Positions 9,844 through 22,124 of a stretch of DNA of 64,000 nucleotides are shown here, one piece after another (the first letter of the stretch is position 1; the number at the start of each line of letters is the position of its first letter). The notes below the pieces were generated by a model. The model worked only from the letters and a program-made list of their open reading frames with translations, ran no database searches and was not told where the DNA came from. The stretch is taken from the NCBI RefSeq assembly GCF_030489605.1, contig NZ_JAUKFY010000015.1:1-64000 (forward strand), written 5' to 3'. Position numbers and translations under genes: made by a program. Source of the DNA: Brevibacillus laterosporus. Its GTDB lineage: Bacteria; Bacillota; Bacilli; Brevibacillales; Brevibacillaceae.

Positions 9844-9943
9844 GGCACATCAACCTCCTATAAAGACTGTTGCGCGTTTCTAATTTGTGACCACCGAGCT
9901 CGATAATTATAGTGTAGCCACAATGAATCTTTCTATACATGGC

Positions 9944-10765
9944 TTATCCATTTTTTCTAAACTCGCTCGCTGAAACACCATATTGTTGCTTCCAAGCACG
10001 TTGAAACGAGCTGAGGCTGCCAAATCCAGCTTCATATGCAATTCGCGTGATATCCCAATCCGTTGAACGCAGTAAATAGGCTGCCTCTTTTATTCGTAAA
10101 TGTTGCAGGTATTGTCCGGGTGTCATTTTTTTATTCTTTTTAAACTGATGAATAAAATGATATTTGCTACTGCCAGCGATGCTTGCTATTTCTTCAAGTG
10201 TTACTGGATGTTTAAATGCTTCGTGCATATAGTCAATCGCTCTTTTGATTCCTGGATATTCATGTAAGGATGTTATCTCAAGCTCCGTGTATGTATTGTT
10301 TTTTGAATGAAGGGTAAGAAAAAGTCTAGCTATCTCCCACTCCAATTCCGTTTGAAGCAATTCATCCATCGGTTCAAACACTGATCGCTGAAAGGCACGT
10401 TGTACGGTTTGTTGAAATAAGGGGACAACCTTCGTAGATAAGCTTGTATATTCAAGTGCATGCCTTGCTCTTACGGGCTGTTCATGTTCCCATACCTGTT
10501 CGAGAAAATCACGATGTAGGTCAACTAGCATTATAGTGGCAGGGCCGTATGTAGCAAGATGACGATGTTGTTCATCCGGCTGTACTAACAGTCTTTGCTT
10601 AGCTTCCACTCTTTGATATCGTTGATTCCATTGAATCTCTACCTCATTGTCCAGCGGCATGCTGACTTGCAGGTAATCTCCATGATCATGTAATTCATCA
10701 CTTTCCCCCTGTTGTAAGGTAAACAATCGAAAACCACTGTTTTTCCATTCTAGAAGCATATCCAT
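9944..10765 (-). CDS. AraC-family transcriptional regulator
   Basis: A 273-residue regulator with an N-terminal cupin-like sensor domain (HDHGDYLQVSMPL) and two C-terminal helix-turn-helix motifs, the first around HPVTLEEIASIAGSSKYHFI and the second around RIAYEAGFGSLSSFQRAWKQ. It probably senses a small molecule and controls a nearby or distant gene. The ATG at 10765 is preceded by GGAGG at 12 bases. No target is evident; it diverges from the collagen-like gene across an AT-rich gap. Confidence 0.85.
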   Translation of the reverse strand: MDMLLEWKNSGFRLFTLQQGESDELHDHGDYLQVSMPLDNEVEIQWNQRYQRVEAKQRLLVQPDEQHRHLATYGPATIMLVDLHRDFLEQVWEHEQPVRARHALEYTSLSTKVVPLFQQTVQRAFQRSVFEPMDELLQTELEWEIARLFLTLHSKNNTYTELEITSLHEYPGIKRAIDYMHEAFKHPVTLEEIASIAGSSKYHFIHQFKKNKKMTPGQYLQHLRIKEAAYLLRSTDWDITRIAYEAGFGSLSSFQRAWKQQYGVSASEFRKNG

Positions 10766-13839
<3,074 letters not shown>

Positions 13840-13850
13840 TGTAATTTTTC

Positions 13851-13888
13851 GTGGTCACTCTTTCTACGTCAGAGTGACCACCTTTCGT
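13851..13888 (+). terminator. Terminator of the collagen-like gene
   Basis: An 11-bp perfect stem GTGGTCACTCT / AGAGTGACCAC (13851-13861, 13871-13881) with a short weak T tail, 12 bp after the stop codon. Confidence 0.75.
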
Positions 13889-14105
13889 TATAAACAAACA
13901 TTTCAATACATTAGGTACGAAACATGAATCCTACCGTATTTTCATAAGTGAAAAATAAACAGTAATAATGAAACATCGCAATTTATACTACATAGCCCGC
14001 AATTTTTAGTGTGCGTAATTTCCGAATTGTTTTTATACTTGATTATGATACGCTAGAGCAAGAAATTTAGATGTAGCTAGCAGTTCTCAAAAGGAGTGAA
14101 TAAAT

Positions 14106-15032
14106 GTGCTTAGACAAACAAACGGTGCTTATGCCGCTGCAGGGCTTACGGAAGCCGAACTCATCCAAATAAAAGAGCTTCTACAGGTATGTAATACATA
14201 CGATAACATTCAGATAAAATTAAATCTGGATATGCTGAGCTGTAGACCCACTGACCAAGTTCAAGATTTTTATTTTGCTATAGATAACCGAATCATTGGG
14301 TATCTTGCCTTGTACATTTTTAATACTCAAGAGGTCGAAATCAGCGGGATGGTAGATCCAGCGTATAGACGTAACGGTATATTTTCCTCGTTGCTTCGGC
14401 TAGCCTATCCTGAAATCGAACGTCGTCAATTACCCAAGCTAATATTTATGTCTCAAGAAAAATCTGATTCTGGCAAAGCATTTCTAGAATCACTGGGCAG
14501 CACTTGTTCCTTCTCCGAATACTGGATGGAATTAGAAGCCCCGCCTACGAAATTAATTACACCTTCTCTTTCACTAAGAGAAGCCACAAAAGAGGATCTT
14601 CCCCTGCTTGTCCAAATTGATATGGAAGCCTTTGGGGTAACGAAAGAGGATGCAACAAGATATGCCTCTACAAGCGTTGAAGAACCTGATCGGCATTCTA
14701 TCATGGCCTTTCATAACGATGAATTTATAGGAAAAATTAATTATCAAAGAATTGAGAATATGGATTTTATTTACGGCTTTGCAGTCATGCCAGCCCAACA
14801 AGGAAAAGGTTATGGGAGAGAAATTTTGACAAGATTGGTGAACGACTTACTTAAAAAGCAATCACCTTCCATCGTCTTGGAGGTGGAAACGAAGAACAAA
14901 AGTGCGCTCACACTGTATAACCGTTGTGGTTTTAAAGAAGTAACTGCCAATGATTATTATATCCTGGCCACTTCGCAACTTGGGAGCTTATTTCGTCTTT
15001 CGGATAGAGAATTCGGTGACCAGGAAATATAA
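14106..15032 (+). CDS. Tandem GNAT acetyltransferase
   Basis: A 308-residue protein with two GNAT folds: the first has the acetyl-CoA loop region DPAYRRNGIFSSLL, the second PAQQGKGYGREIL. Only the second keeps a full Q/RxxGxG/A signature (QQGKGYG), so the first half may be degenerate. Substrate unknown. The start is GTG 14106 behind AAGGAG; the overlapping ATG at 14104 is in another frame and stops after 22 codons. It converges with the DeoR gene, four bases apart. Confidence 0.82.
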   Translation: MLRQTNGAYAAAGLTEAELIQIKELLQVCNTYDNIQIKLNLDMLSCRPTDQVQDFYFAIDNRIIGYLALYIFNTQEVEISGMVDPAYRRNGIFSSLLRLAYPEIERRQLPKLIFMSQEKSDSGKAFLESLGSTCSFSEYWMELEAPPTKLITPSLSLREATKEDLPLLVQIDMEAFGVTKEDATRYASTSVEEPDRHSIMAFHNDEFIGKINYQRIENMDFIYGFAVMPAQQGKGYGREILTRLVNDLLKKQSPSIVLEVETKNKSALTLYNRCGFKEVTANDYYILATSQLGSLFRLSDREFGDQEI

Positions 15033-15036
15033 AATT

Positions 15037-15831
15037 TTACGAATAGTCAGGAACGGGAACAGGATAGCTTCCTTTCGCTACCGTTACCTCTAGTCCTTGT
15101 TTTTCGATTTGATCTCGTAACTCTTTTGGTGTTCCCTCATCAGTGATGAGTAAATGAAAGCTGTTGAGGGGACCTATTTTAGAAAAGGCATCATGTTCCA
15201 TATTCTCATGAGACGCTAGAATAAAACGGCGTCGAGAAACCTCCAAAACAGCGCGACTAAAACTAGCTTCCTCTGGTGTTGCAGTACTAACACCTTGCAA
15301 GCTAATGGCTCCTGCTGTCATAAAACACAGATCAATTGTAAATTGTTTTACCATCTCATTAGCAATAATATCGAAAATCATACCTGTTTTTTTAACTTGT
15401 CCTCCGATAAGATAAACGTCAGTATTTTCAGATTCACGTAACTGTTCTGCGATTTTAACCGAGTTAGTCACCACTGTTATCGGCATATGTTGAGGTAAAT
15501 ATTTTATCATATGAAAATGCAGGTTCGTTCCACTTAAAAATATTGTATCGTGCTCTTGTATGTAGGATACGGCTGTTTTGGATATAGCAGTGATATGACT
15601 AGGTCCATCTTTAATACGTACCGCTGATGGTACAACAGGCTTGCGCACAGCAGATACAGGGATAGCTCCTCCATGAGTTTTTTTCAATAATCCCTGTTCC
15701 TCCATAATCGATAAATCTCTCCTGATGGAATCAATAGAAACATGAAATTGCTCCGCTAACTCCTTCACCAGCACTCGCTGTGCTTCATGGAGTATCTCCA
15801 GAATCTTTCCTCTTCTCTCTTCAGCAAACAT
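15037..15831 (-). CDS. DeoR-family transcriptional regulator
   Basis: A 264-residue regulator with an N-terminal DeoR helix-turn-helix (KELAEQFHVSIDSIRRDLS, then LKKTHGGAI) and a sugar-phosphate-binding DeoRC domain. Such proteins usually repress sugar or nucleoside catabolism. The ATG at 15831 (MFAEERRGKIL) is where family members start; an in-frame ATG 25 codons upstream is less likely. No obvious metabolic target gene adjoins it. Confidence 0.85.
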   Translation of the reverse strand: MFAEERRGKILEILHEAQRVLVKELAEQFHVSIDSIRRDLSIMEEQGLLKKTHGGAIPVSAVRKPVVPSAVRIKDGPSHITAISKTAVSYIQEHDTIFLSGTNLHFHMIKYLPQHMPITVVTNSVKIAEQLRESENTDVYLIGGQVKKTGMIFDIIANEMVKQFTIDLCFMTAGAISLQGVSTATPEEASFSRAVLEVSRRRFILASHENMEHDAFSKIGPLNSFHLLITDEGTPKELRDQIEKQGLEVTVAKGSYPVPVPDYS

Positions 15832-15933
15832 CTCATCGCCTGCCTTCATCATGTAATACTTCCATTTTATTCCGTTATCCGCAAAAAAGTCAATATTTAC
15901 CTGCAAAATTCTTCTTGTTTATGCTTTTTTGAG

Positions 15934-15969
15934 CAAAAAAATCAGGATTCCCGAAGAAACCCTGATTTT
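15934..15969 (-). terminator. Terminator after hfq
   Basis: AAAATCAGG / CCTGATTTT (15938-15946, 15961-15969) followed by T residues on the minus strand, 12 bp past the hfq stop. Confidence 0.85.
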
Positions 15970-15980
15970 CTTTTCTGCTA

Positions 15981-16223
15981 TTACATTTGTTGTGATTGAC
16001 TTTCCGACATCAAGGATACCGGACGTTGTGGTGTAAATGTAGAGATCGCATGCTTATAGACCAATTGTTGCTTGCCTTCTGTATCAATAACGATTGTGAA
16101 GTTGTCAAACGCCTTGATATAGCCTCTCAATTGGAATCCGTTTACCAAATATATGGTAACTGCGATATTTTCTTTTCGTAAATGGTTTAAGAACGTATCT
16201 TGAATATTGATCGTCTGTTTCAT
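15981..16223 (-). CDS. hfq: RNA chaperone Hfq
   Basis: An 80-residue Sm-fold protein that forms a hexamer binding small RNAs and mRNA tails. Sm1 spans roughly residues 28-45 ([18 protein letters not shown]) and Sm2 includes YKHAIS. The ATG at 16223 (MKQTINIQ) is chosen over a TTG two codons upstream because AGGGGGT lies nine bases before it. It follows miaA by 29 bp, the conserved miaA-hfq order. Confidence 0.95.
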   Translation of the reverse strand: MKQTINIQDTFLNHLRKENIAVTIYLVNGFQLRGYIKAFDNFTIVIDTEGKQQLVYKHAISTFTPQRPVSLMSESQSQQM

Positions 16224-16252
16224 GGACAATACCCCCTAAAAGGACTTGTAAG

Positions 16253-17206
16253 TTATATATTCGGCGTGGAATGGAACTTTCCTTCCAACGCACTGGTAAT
16301 TGTTTCAACCACTTGTTCATATGACTCGGAATCAGTCATATCATACCATTCCAGCTGAGGCATCCGTTTAAACCAAGTTAACTGACGCTTAGCAAAATGC
16401 CTAGTTCTTTGCTTAATGTCAGCTATTGCCTTATCTAACGTAACCTCTCCATATAGATAAGGAACGAGCTCCTTGTAGCCCAGCCCCTGCATGGCTACCA
16501 GATCAGCAGAATAGCCTTGATCTAGCAACCCCCGGACTTCTTCTACCAATCCAGCCTCAATCATTAAATCGACTCGTTGATTTACTCTTTCATAGAGCTT
16601 CGCCCGATCCATTGTTAGGCCTATAATCTTCAAGTTGTAAGGCGAATAAGCAGCCTGATTTTGAAAATCAGACATACGTTTTCCAGTCAATTCGTATATT
16701 TCTATTGCACGTATAACTCGGCGGACATCGTTTGGATGCAGGCGGTCTGCTGTAATGGGGTCATGCTCGCGTAGGCGTCTGTGAAGAGCTTCTACTCCTT
16801 CCACATCGGCAAATCGTTGCAATCTCTCCCGCAATTCCTCGTCCTGATCCGCCTCAGAGAATTGATAAGCATGAGTAACCGATTGTATGTAAAGTCCCGT
16901 TCCACCTACGATAATAGGCAGATGATTACGCTGATTAATTTGGGTGATTAACTGCCGGGCCTGCTGCTGAAAGATAGCCACAGAGTATTCCTCATCTGGA
17001 TTCATGATATCAATCAGATGATGGGGGACAATGGACCGCTCTTCCTCGGTAGCTTTAGCCGTCCCTATATCCATACCACGATAAACCTGCATAGAATCAC
17101 CAGAGATGATCTCTCCATTAAATTGTTGTGCTAATCGAAGGCTAAGAGCAGTCTTGCCTACTGCCGTAGGACCTGCAATTACCACTAAATTCTCTTTTTG
17201 CCTCAT
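16253..17206 (-). CDS. miaA: tRNA dimethylallyltransferase MiaA
   Basis: Adds a dimethylallyl group to N6 of A37 in tRNAs reading UNN codons. The 317-residue protein has the P-loop GPTAVGKTAL, the DSMQVYRGMDIGTAK substrate motif and the GGTGLY motif. Its ATG overlaps the stop of the upstream methyltransferase gene in an ATGA, so translation is coupled. The product is the substrate of MiaB, encoded at 34.6-36.1 kb. Confidence 0.96.
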   Translation of the reverse strand: MRQKENLVVIAGPTAVGKTALSLRLAQQFNGEIISGDSMQVYRGMDIGTAKATEEERSIVPHHLIDIMNPDEEYSVAIFQQQARQLITQINQRNHLPIIVGGTGLYIQSVTHAYQFSEADQDEELRERLQRFADVEGVEALHRRLREHDPITADRLHPNDVRRVIRAIEIYELTGKRMSDFQNQAAYSPYNLKIIGLTMDRAKLYERVNQRVDLMIEAGLVEEVRGLLDQGYSADLVAMQGLGYKELVPYLYGEVTLDKAIADIKQRTRHFAKRQLTWFKRMPQLEWYDMTDSESYEQVVETITSALEGKFHSTPNI

Positions 17207-17994
17207 CTCTCACTCCCCTCCAATGCTTCCATGTAACTATAAATCACTTGATGTTCACGTTTTCGATAAGGTGTAAAACCCAATTGCTCGTGCAAGGTGC
17301 CTGTTGTACCCTCTTTTAAAACGACTCGTCGTTTAGCTACCCGGCGAGCTTGAGCAATCGTTTCCTCTGTTAACACCTTATCATTAGCCAATTGACGCAA
17401 GGTAGAAATACCATGTGACTCGAAGACAGCTTGTTGGAACATAGGATCAAAATAAACTACATCAAACGAGTTATCGGGCAATGCTTGGAGCTTGTAAAGG
17501 TGATCAGCCTGCTCCACCTGTACACGCCGCATCGCTTCGATTAAAGCTGGTGATCCCATATTCCAATGGGTAAGACCGTCTTTGACAAGTCTTGCAATCA
17601 TAGGCTCCGATTCAATTCCAACCACTTGCCCTGTTTCACCAGTGGCATAGGCAAATACGATCGCATCCGCCGCCAATCCCATCGTGGCATCAAGCACCTT
17701 ATCGCCTGGTGAAATTTGGCAAACAGAAAGCATAGTATCATTATCGCCGCGTTCTAGTCTCTTTATACGGAATGACGCTGTATTTGGATGAAAAAAGAAA
17801 GCCTGTTGACCTCTCCGTTCCAACCTAGCTCCCTTAGCAGTTACAATTAAAATATCATTCGTCTGGTATTTATCTCTGAGCTTTTCAATCGAAAGCTCTC
17901 CACGCGAAACTAGTGGAGCAGAAAAGATAGTGGCCAGTTCCTGCGCATGAGCCAAAACAGACGCTTTTGGCTCATTTCCTGTTGTTACAATCAT
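17203..17994 (-). CDS. Class I SAM-dependent methyltransferase, RsmJ-like
   Basis: A 263-residue protein with a Rossmann SAM-binding motif VLDATMGLAADA and a catalytic-type VVYFDPMFQ motif, resembling the RsmJ/DUF548 family of rRNA guanine methyltransferases. It lies upstream of and overlaps miaA, suggesting a shared transcript for RNA modification. The exact target base is not known. The ATG at 17994 is chosen; GAGTGATGA precedes it. Confidence 0.8.
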   Translation of the reverse strand: MIVTTGNEPKASVLAHAQELATIFSAPLVSRGELSIEKLRDKYQTNDILIVTAKGARLERRGQQAFFFHPNTASFRIKRLERGDNDTMLSVCQISPGDKVLDATMGLAADAIVFAYATGETGQVVGIESEPMIARLVKDGLTHWNMGSPALIEAMRRVQVEQADHLYKLQALPDNSFDVVYFDPMFQQAVFESHGISTLRQLANDKVLTEETIAQARRVAKRRVVLKEGTTGTLHEQLGFTPYRKREHQVIYSYMEALEGSER

Positions 17995-18318
17995 TTCATC
18001 ACTCGTTTCCTACTCATACTAAATCCGATCAATTTTGATTCCTGTCTGTATGTATGTCTACCTTGGTTGCTATCCTATTATACTAACAAAAGAATGCTGA
18101 CAACAGCAATGAATTTTGATTAGGAATCAGCTTAAAATCAAGGTTATTCACGATGTTGCCTCTTTTGCTCTGATCGGCTTCATTATTAATAAAAAGAAGA
18201 ACATCCCGCCGTCTCGTAAGCATACGTTCGAGATGTTCCTCTATTCTCATGCCAATGGAAATATCAAATTCTCTCTACATCACGCGTTTCATTATTACTT
18301 TACACATAAGATGAATGA

Positions 18319-18534
18319 AGCGCAACTACGCCTGATCCAGATTTCCCACGTAGGTATGTATATGTGTTAAACGGAGTTGACGAATTAGGGAAAGAAAGTG
18401 AAATTAAGGTCGGAACTTCTAAAACCCTTCCCAAAAATACTTACTTAAAAGTTAGTGTTAAAGGGAAATATGTTAAAACATATGGGAAAGTACAAGGAAC
18501 AGAGGTTCCTGAAAAGGCTAAGAAAAGACTATAA
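18319..18534 (+). pseudogene. C-terminal fragment of an unrecognised protein
   Basis: An open stretch following a TGA ends with a lysine-rich, protein-like sequence including VLNGVDELGKESEIKVGTSK and VKTYGKVQGTEVPEKAKKRL, then TAA. There is no start codon with a ribosome site, so it is read as the 3' end of a lost gene. The parent family is not recognised. Confidence 0.45.
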
Positions 18535-18937
18535 AAATAACTTAGTAATATGAGTTTACCCGTTTCTTAATACATAGGGAAACGCTAATCTTTAATTGTA
18601 CTAGTTAGCCGTCCCCTCATCCCCTTTCATTTCTGAAATCCATTTAGTTATTTGGCAGAAGATTGCCACGCGGTCTAAAGACGGCACTGTGCAGTTTTTT
18701 GATACCCTCTTCCCCAAAACTACCTTCATTTCACTTTTAAAAGCTTATCTTGCCTAGTTTCTATATCTCTGTGGACGTATATTGTTTACACGTTAGAATT
18801 TCAAGTTAAAATGATCCAAATGAATCAATTGATCCGCCCTGCCATTTTCTATTTTTTCGCATCTAATAAATTATGGAAATGCTGTAGCCGCTGCACCAGA
18901 GTCATTGAGCTTGTGTCACCCCTAATCTTTAACACTA

Positions 18938-18978
18938 TTCAACCACCGTCTCCCCTTTTTCGGTGGTTGAACCTTTTT
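18938..18978 (+). terminator. Strong orphan terminator
   Basis: A perfect 11-bp stem TTCAACCACCG / CGGTGGTTGAA (18938-18948, 18961-18971) followed by CCTTTTT. It has no intact gene upstream, supporting loss of a plus-strand gene here. Confidence 0.85.
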
Positions 18979-19158
18979 AAAATATCATCTTAAAGAGCCT
19001 CTATCTTCTCTAGCAGTCTTTCAGTTATGACATTTCACCTTCCTTTACGGTAAATTAAAACACTATTAAGTCAAATATCCTGAAAATGGTACTCTTGCCC
19101 ATGTCAATTTCCACTCCCATTCATACAGTGTAATTAACCAGGAGAATGGGGGGTTAAA

Positions 19159-19545
19159 ATGAGAAAAATACCTGTTAAAGGGTTTCTATTCCAATCAAGT
19201 GAATCCTCAGCAGAACATTCACATGGATTTTATATTACTTCATGGAATGGTATGCCTGTACACCGACATCCGTTTTCGGGAACTACATCATTCAATGATG
19301 GACATGATCATCAATACATTGGGGTAACTGAACCAGCCCCAACAGGTGTACCTCACGTTCATCGCTATTATACGATTACTTCATTTGACGATGGTCATTC
19401 TCATGTAATTGAAGGCACAACCGGCCCTGCAATTCAACTACGGCGCGGTGGACATATTCATTACTTTGAAGGATATACAACAGTAAACGGAAGACGCCCT
19501 CACACCCATCATTACAAAGGAGCAACAGAGAATGAAATTCCTTAA
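19159..19545 (+). CDS. ymaF: YmaF family His-rich protein
   Basis: A 128-residue soluble protein with repeated histidine-containing motifs: EHSHGF, VHRHPF, GHDHQY, PHVHRYY, GHSHVI, GHIHYF, PHTHHY. The pattern and length fit the YmaF family; in B. subtilis ymaF also neighbours miaA-hfq. The histidines suggest metal binding, but no function is established. GGGGGGT lies just before the ATG. Confidence 0.85.
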   Translation: MRKIPVKGFLFQSSESSAEHSHGFYITSWNGMPVHRHPFSGTTSFNDGHDHQYIGVTEPAPTGVPHVHRYYTITSFDDGHSHVIEGTTGPAIQLRRGGHIHYFEGYTTVNGRRPHTHHYKGATENEIP

Positions 19546-19597
19546 ACATGAGAACTTGTTTGACGAAACATCACATTGGGTATAATTCAGGAACAAG

Positions 19598-19624
19598 CAA
19601 AAAAGCTCACAATATTTGTGAGCT
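19598..19624 (-). terminator. Terminator of the DUF2935 gene
   Basis: AGCTCACAA / TTGTGAGCT nearly perfect palindrome (19604-19624) followed by TTTTTT on the minus strand, 29 bp after the stop. It may also serve ymaF in the other direction. Confidence 0.8.
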
Positions 19625-19652
19625 ATTACATAACTTCAGCTTTTTATCTTGA

Positions 19653-20486
19653 CTAACAATCAAATTCAGTGGTACTCCTTCTTTGTTTACCTCTTTTTTT
19701 CGACCCTTCTAACACCTCTTCAAATGCATCTAAAATTTCAAGAAAATGTGATGCTTCTCTAAAAACATGGTCTGCAAGAAGATGTGGAATAATGCTCTTG
19801 ATACGACAAGCTTCGATTAAATCGCGAGCTGTCTTTTTAAAATCACGAAATTGGCTAACAGATACTCTATTCTGATCTACAAACTGCGAAAGTAATGGAA
19901 ATGTTTGTGACTGGGGACGCATGGAATCTAAATCAATGGCTTGGTATAGAAGTTGATCAAAATCATGGCTAAAATCACGAGCTTGTTCGACCAACTTTCT
20001 TTCAGAAGGATCAAGTAAGTGATTAATAAATTTAGCATGATCAGCCATAATTTTAAGAAAGAAGACATTTTCATTAATGATTGCATCCGGTAAAGGGTCT
20101 AGGGTTCCGGTATTTAGTTGTTCCAAACGTTTCGCAAAGTAAGCAGCTTCTCGGCTAACATGATCAACTAATAACGGAAAGTTATTACCTCCTATTTGAC
20201 AAGAAATGATAAGACCTAATACCCTTCGTTTAAAAGCCCAAATTTGATTTACATGAGGGAGAATTTGAGCATTGAACTGACCTATATATTGAGGGTCAAC
20301 ATCTTCTGATAAGGAAAGGGCCTCAGCCTCTATCCTTTCAAATACATGGTAAAAATAGTCTGCCTCATTTATTAACTGGGTATCGTCACAATTAAAACCT
20401 AACTTCAAAAAAAGCGAATGTTCCTTCATTATCCTAGACCAAAAACGAACTTCCTCAAGTGATCTAATTACAAATGCATCCGCCAT
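19653..20486 (-). CDS. DUF2935 family protein, helical bundle
   Basis: A 277-residue all-helical protein built from two similar halves. Each half has paired acidic/histidine motifs: EEVRFWSRIMKEHSLF and HVSREAAYF in the first, DHAKFINHLL and DHVFREASHFL in the second. These resemble ferritin-like metal-binding helices; a di-metal centre is plausible but not proven. The ATG at 20486 follows GGGGGAGGA. The gene is monocistronic. Confidence 0.8.
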   Translation of the reverse strand: MADAFVIRSLEEVRFWSRIMKEHSLFLKLGFNCDDTQLINEADYFYHVFERIEAEALSLSEDVDPQYIGQFNAQILPHVNQIWAFKRRVLGLIISCQIGGNNFPLLVDHVSREAAYFAKRLEQLNTGTLDPLPDAIINENVFFLKIMADHAKFINHLLDPSERKLVEQARDFSHDFDQLLYQAIDLDSMRPQSQTFPLLSQFVDQNRVSVSQFRDFKKTARDLIEACRIKSIIPHLLADHVFREASHFLEILDAFEEVLEGSKKRGKQRRSTTEFDC

Positions 20487-20877
20487 CCAATGAGTCCTCC
20501 CCCAAATATGTATTTTCCCAGAAGTTTATGCAGTAGGTTTGTCCCAAATAACTGTCACTAAAATAATTATTTGAAAGATGATTAAATCACTTGCTTCCAC
20601 ATCACGTTTGTTTTAATAAAAAAATATCTATCAAAATGACCTATATATATTTATTTTTTTGTGTACTTATTGCATACATCTGCAGCAGAAACTAGGGTTA
20701 CTGTTGCAAAAGTGATAGTACAAAAACCCAACTGGTTAAAATGACCATTTTCGCTAAATTTGTTATTGCAAACAAAAACCCCTATTAATGTTACAGAAAA
20801 TACATTTCAAACAAAGTTATTGCGACATGATGTAAACATGAAGCAAGCATATTTTTATCAGGAGGTTTTTTGATTCC
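20487..20877. other. AT-rich intergenic region
   Basis: No intact gene. A short protein-like tail (TSAAETRVTVAKVIVQKPNW, stop at about 20740) lacks a start and could be a remnant of a secreted peptide. An AGGAGG at 20862-20867 has no start codon in a usable position. Confidence 0.35.
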
Positions 20878-20914
20878 AATAAAAAATACATGATCCAAAA
20901 AGAGGATCATGTAT
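20878..20914 (-). terminator. Terminator of the secreted-protein gene
   Basis: An 11-bp perfect stem ATACATGATCC / GGATCATGTAT (20886-20896, 20904-20914) followed by TTTTTT on the minus strand, 28 bp past the stop. Confidence 0.88.
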
Positions 20915-20942
20915 AGTGATATCTTCTTTACAAAACCGAATT

Positions 20943-21386
20943 TCAACTTATTCTATGGAATTTTACATGTCCTCCATCTCTATCAAAACTACCTTGGAAT
21001 CCCCAGTTAATCCATCCGCCATCCCCCTTATTCCAGAATTCACCATCTGTGAAAACCCACACTCCATAAGGAATGCTACCGTAATATACTGTATAAAATG
21101 TTTGAATGCCTTGTAGATTATGAGTATATCTTTGATTCAAATTAAAGACCATCACATTCTTTTTACCTTGACCCACTTGATAAAAAGCATGGGAAAGTGT
21201 GTCTTGAACAAAATCTCCACGCGCATCTGCTGGAAGAACATTTTTTTCAGACTTATGAATACTTGGTGGAAGTTGGTTCTGGGTGTTGGTTACATTTTCA
21301 CTCGCTAATGCTCCTGTCGCTCCTGCTGATAACATCAGAGACAATCCCATTACTGAAACTAGAAACTTGCGTCCAACTTTTTTCAT
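20943..21386 (-). CDS. Small secreted aromatic-rich protein of unknown function
   Basis: A 147-residue protein with a clear signal peptide (MKKVGRKFLVSVMGLSL, hydrophobic core, ALA-SEN cleavage after about residue 28). The mature part is about 119 residues; its last 60 are rich in Tyr, Trp, Phe and Gly (YGVWVFTDGEFWNKGDGG, WINWGFQGSFDRDGG), which suggests a compact beta fold. No cysteines are in the mature part. Its own promoter, GGAGGA ribosome site and terminator make it a single-gene unit. I do not recognise the family. A secreted antimicrobial or toxin is possible but unsupported. Confidence 0.75.
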   Translation of the reverse strand: MKKVGRKFLVSVMGLSLMLSAGATGALASENVTNTQNQLPPSIHKSEKNVLPADARGDFVQDTLSHAFYQVGQGKKNVMVFNLNQRYTHNLQGIQTFYTVYYGSIPYGVWVFTDGEFWNKGDGGWINWGFQGSFDRDGGHVKFHRIS

Positions 21387-21457
21387 TTTTTACCATCCTC
21401 CATTTATCTAATCATTACCTTTTTTGTAAAAAAATTACATAAAAGGCTTGTGGATAT

Positions 21458-21486
21458 ATAATATCCCATTAATTTTGTCTTTTCAA
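21458..21486 (-). promoter_or_regulatory. Sigma-A promoter of the secreted-protein gene
   Basis: On the minus strand TTGAAA (21481-21486) and TATTAT (21458-21463) are 17 bp apart, about 70 bp before the start codon. Confidence 0.65.
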
Positions 21487-21642
21487 TATAACTTCTAAGT
21501 ATATAAATAATTGATAAATAACTGAATTCAGCATTCTTTATTCAGACTACCGCATCTTTTTTCTCATATATTTTTTTCTAATTTTCTTATCTCATGGCTT
21601 GACATAAAAAATAGCCATCCGAAGGTGACTAACCTTTACTAC

Positions 21643-21671
21643 CAAAAAAGCTACCCGATTGATCGAGTAGC
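21643..21671 (-). terminator. Orphan minus-strand terminator
   Basis: Stem GCTACCCGAT / ATCGAGTAGC (21650-21659, 21662-21671, one mismatch) followed by TTTTTT on the minus strand. No minus-strand gene lies just upstream; it may be left from a lost gene. Confidence 0.65.
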
Positions 21672-21758
21672 CTGACCTTGTTTTTATTACCAGTTATCAT
21701 CATATCACCTTATTAACGAACTAAAAAACCATAAAAATCTTCAGTAAGAAGATAAAAA

Positions 21759-22077
21759 ACTGTTCGGAGAAGGCTATCAAGAGAATGACTGCATCATTGC
21801 AAAAAAGGATGAACACCGCTTAATCCTCAATATGTTCACAATCATTTAAAAGGTCAATGAAATCTCTAGAAATATCTGATATCCGATTTCATGACCTGAG
21901 ACATACTCACGCTTCAATTATGTTAAAAATAGGGGAACACCTCAAAATAGTTTCAGAATGATTGGGGCATTCCAGTATTCAGATGACATTAAATGTATAC
22001 AGCCAGTTACTTTTGATATGCAACAGGAATCTGCAGCACGATTTGATCAAGCTATGTCCAACCCAAAGAAACTTTAA
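21759..22077 (+). pseudogene. Decayed tyrosine recombinase (phage integrase), C-terminal part
   Basis: Successive frames give FGEGYQENDCIIAKKD, PLNPQYVHNH, MKSLEISDIRFHDLRHTHAS then HLKIVSE, a TGA, LGHSSIQMTLNVYSQ, and finally FDMQQESAARFDQAMSNPKK ending in TAA. These cover the catalytic HxxR, the later histidine (LGHSS) and the tyrosine (NVYS) of a Bacillus-phage-type integrase. At least three frameshifts and one in-frame stop show it is dead. The N-terminal half is missing. It marks a former integrated element. Confidence 0.85.
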
Positions 22078-22122
22078 CAGGATAAAGGTTGTCAAATTTG
22101 TTGTCATTCCGTAAAAATAACT
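22068..22122. repeat. 55-bp direct repeat, copy 1 (integrase end)
   Basis: The sequence from the last integrase codons through the following 40 bp recurs at 26823-26876 in the same orientation, identical apart from a single base insertion in a T-run. This copy is followed by the integrase terminator; the other is not. Confidence 0.9.
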
Positions 22123-22124
22123 TT

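Larger units (their letters stand above)
9593..9943. other. Intergenic region with terminator and possible tiny peptide
   Basis: The stretch between the sigma remnant and the AraC gene. It contains a minus-strand terminator (9692-9718), a 15-codon frame behind GGAGG (9796-9843), and a second AGGAGGTAG followed only by ATG-AGT-TAA. No longer gene is visible on either strand. It may be a decayed phage or holin-type locus; that is a guess. Confidence 0.5.
17995..19158. other. Long intergenic region with gene debris
   Basis: Over 1.1 kb with no intact gene. A hairpin with GAACATC / GATGTTC arms (about 18201-18237) is followed by T residues on the minus strand. A protein-like fragment lies at 18319-18534, another short one near 18660-18770 (RSKDGTVQFFDTLFPKTTF), and an excellent plus-strand terminator at 18938-18978. 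The region seems to be decayed coding DNA. Confidence 0.6.
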
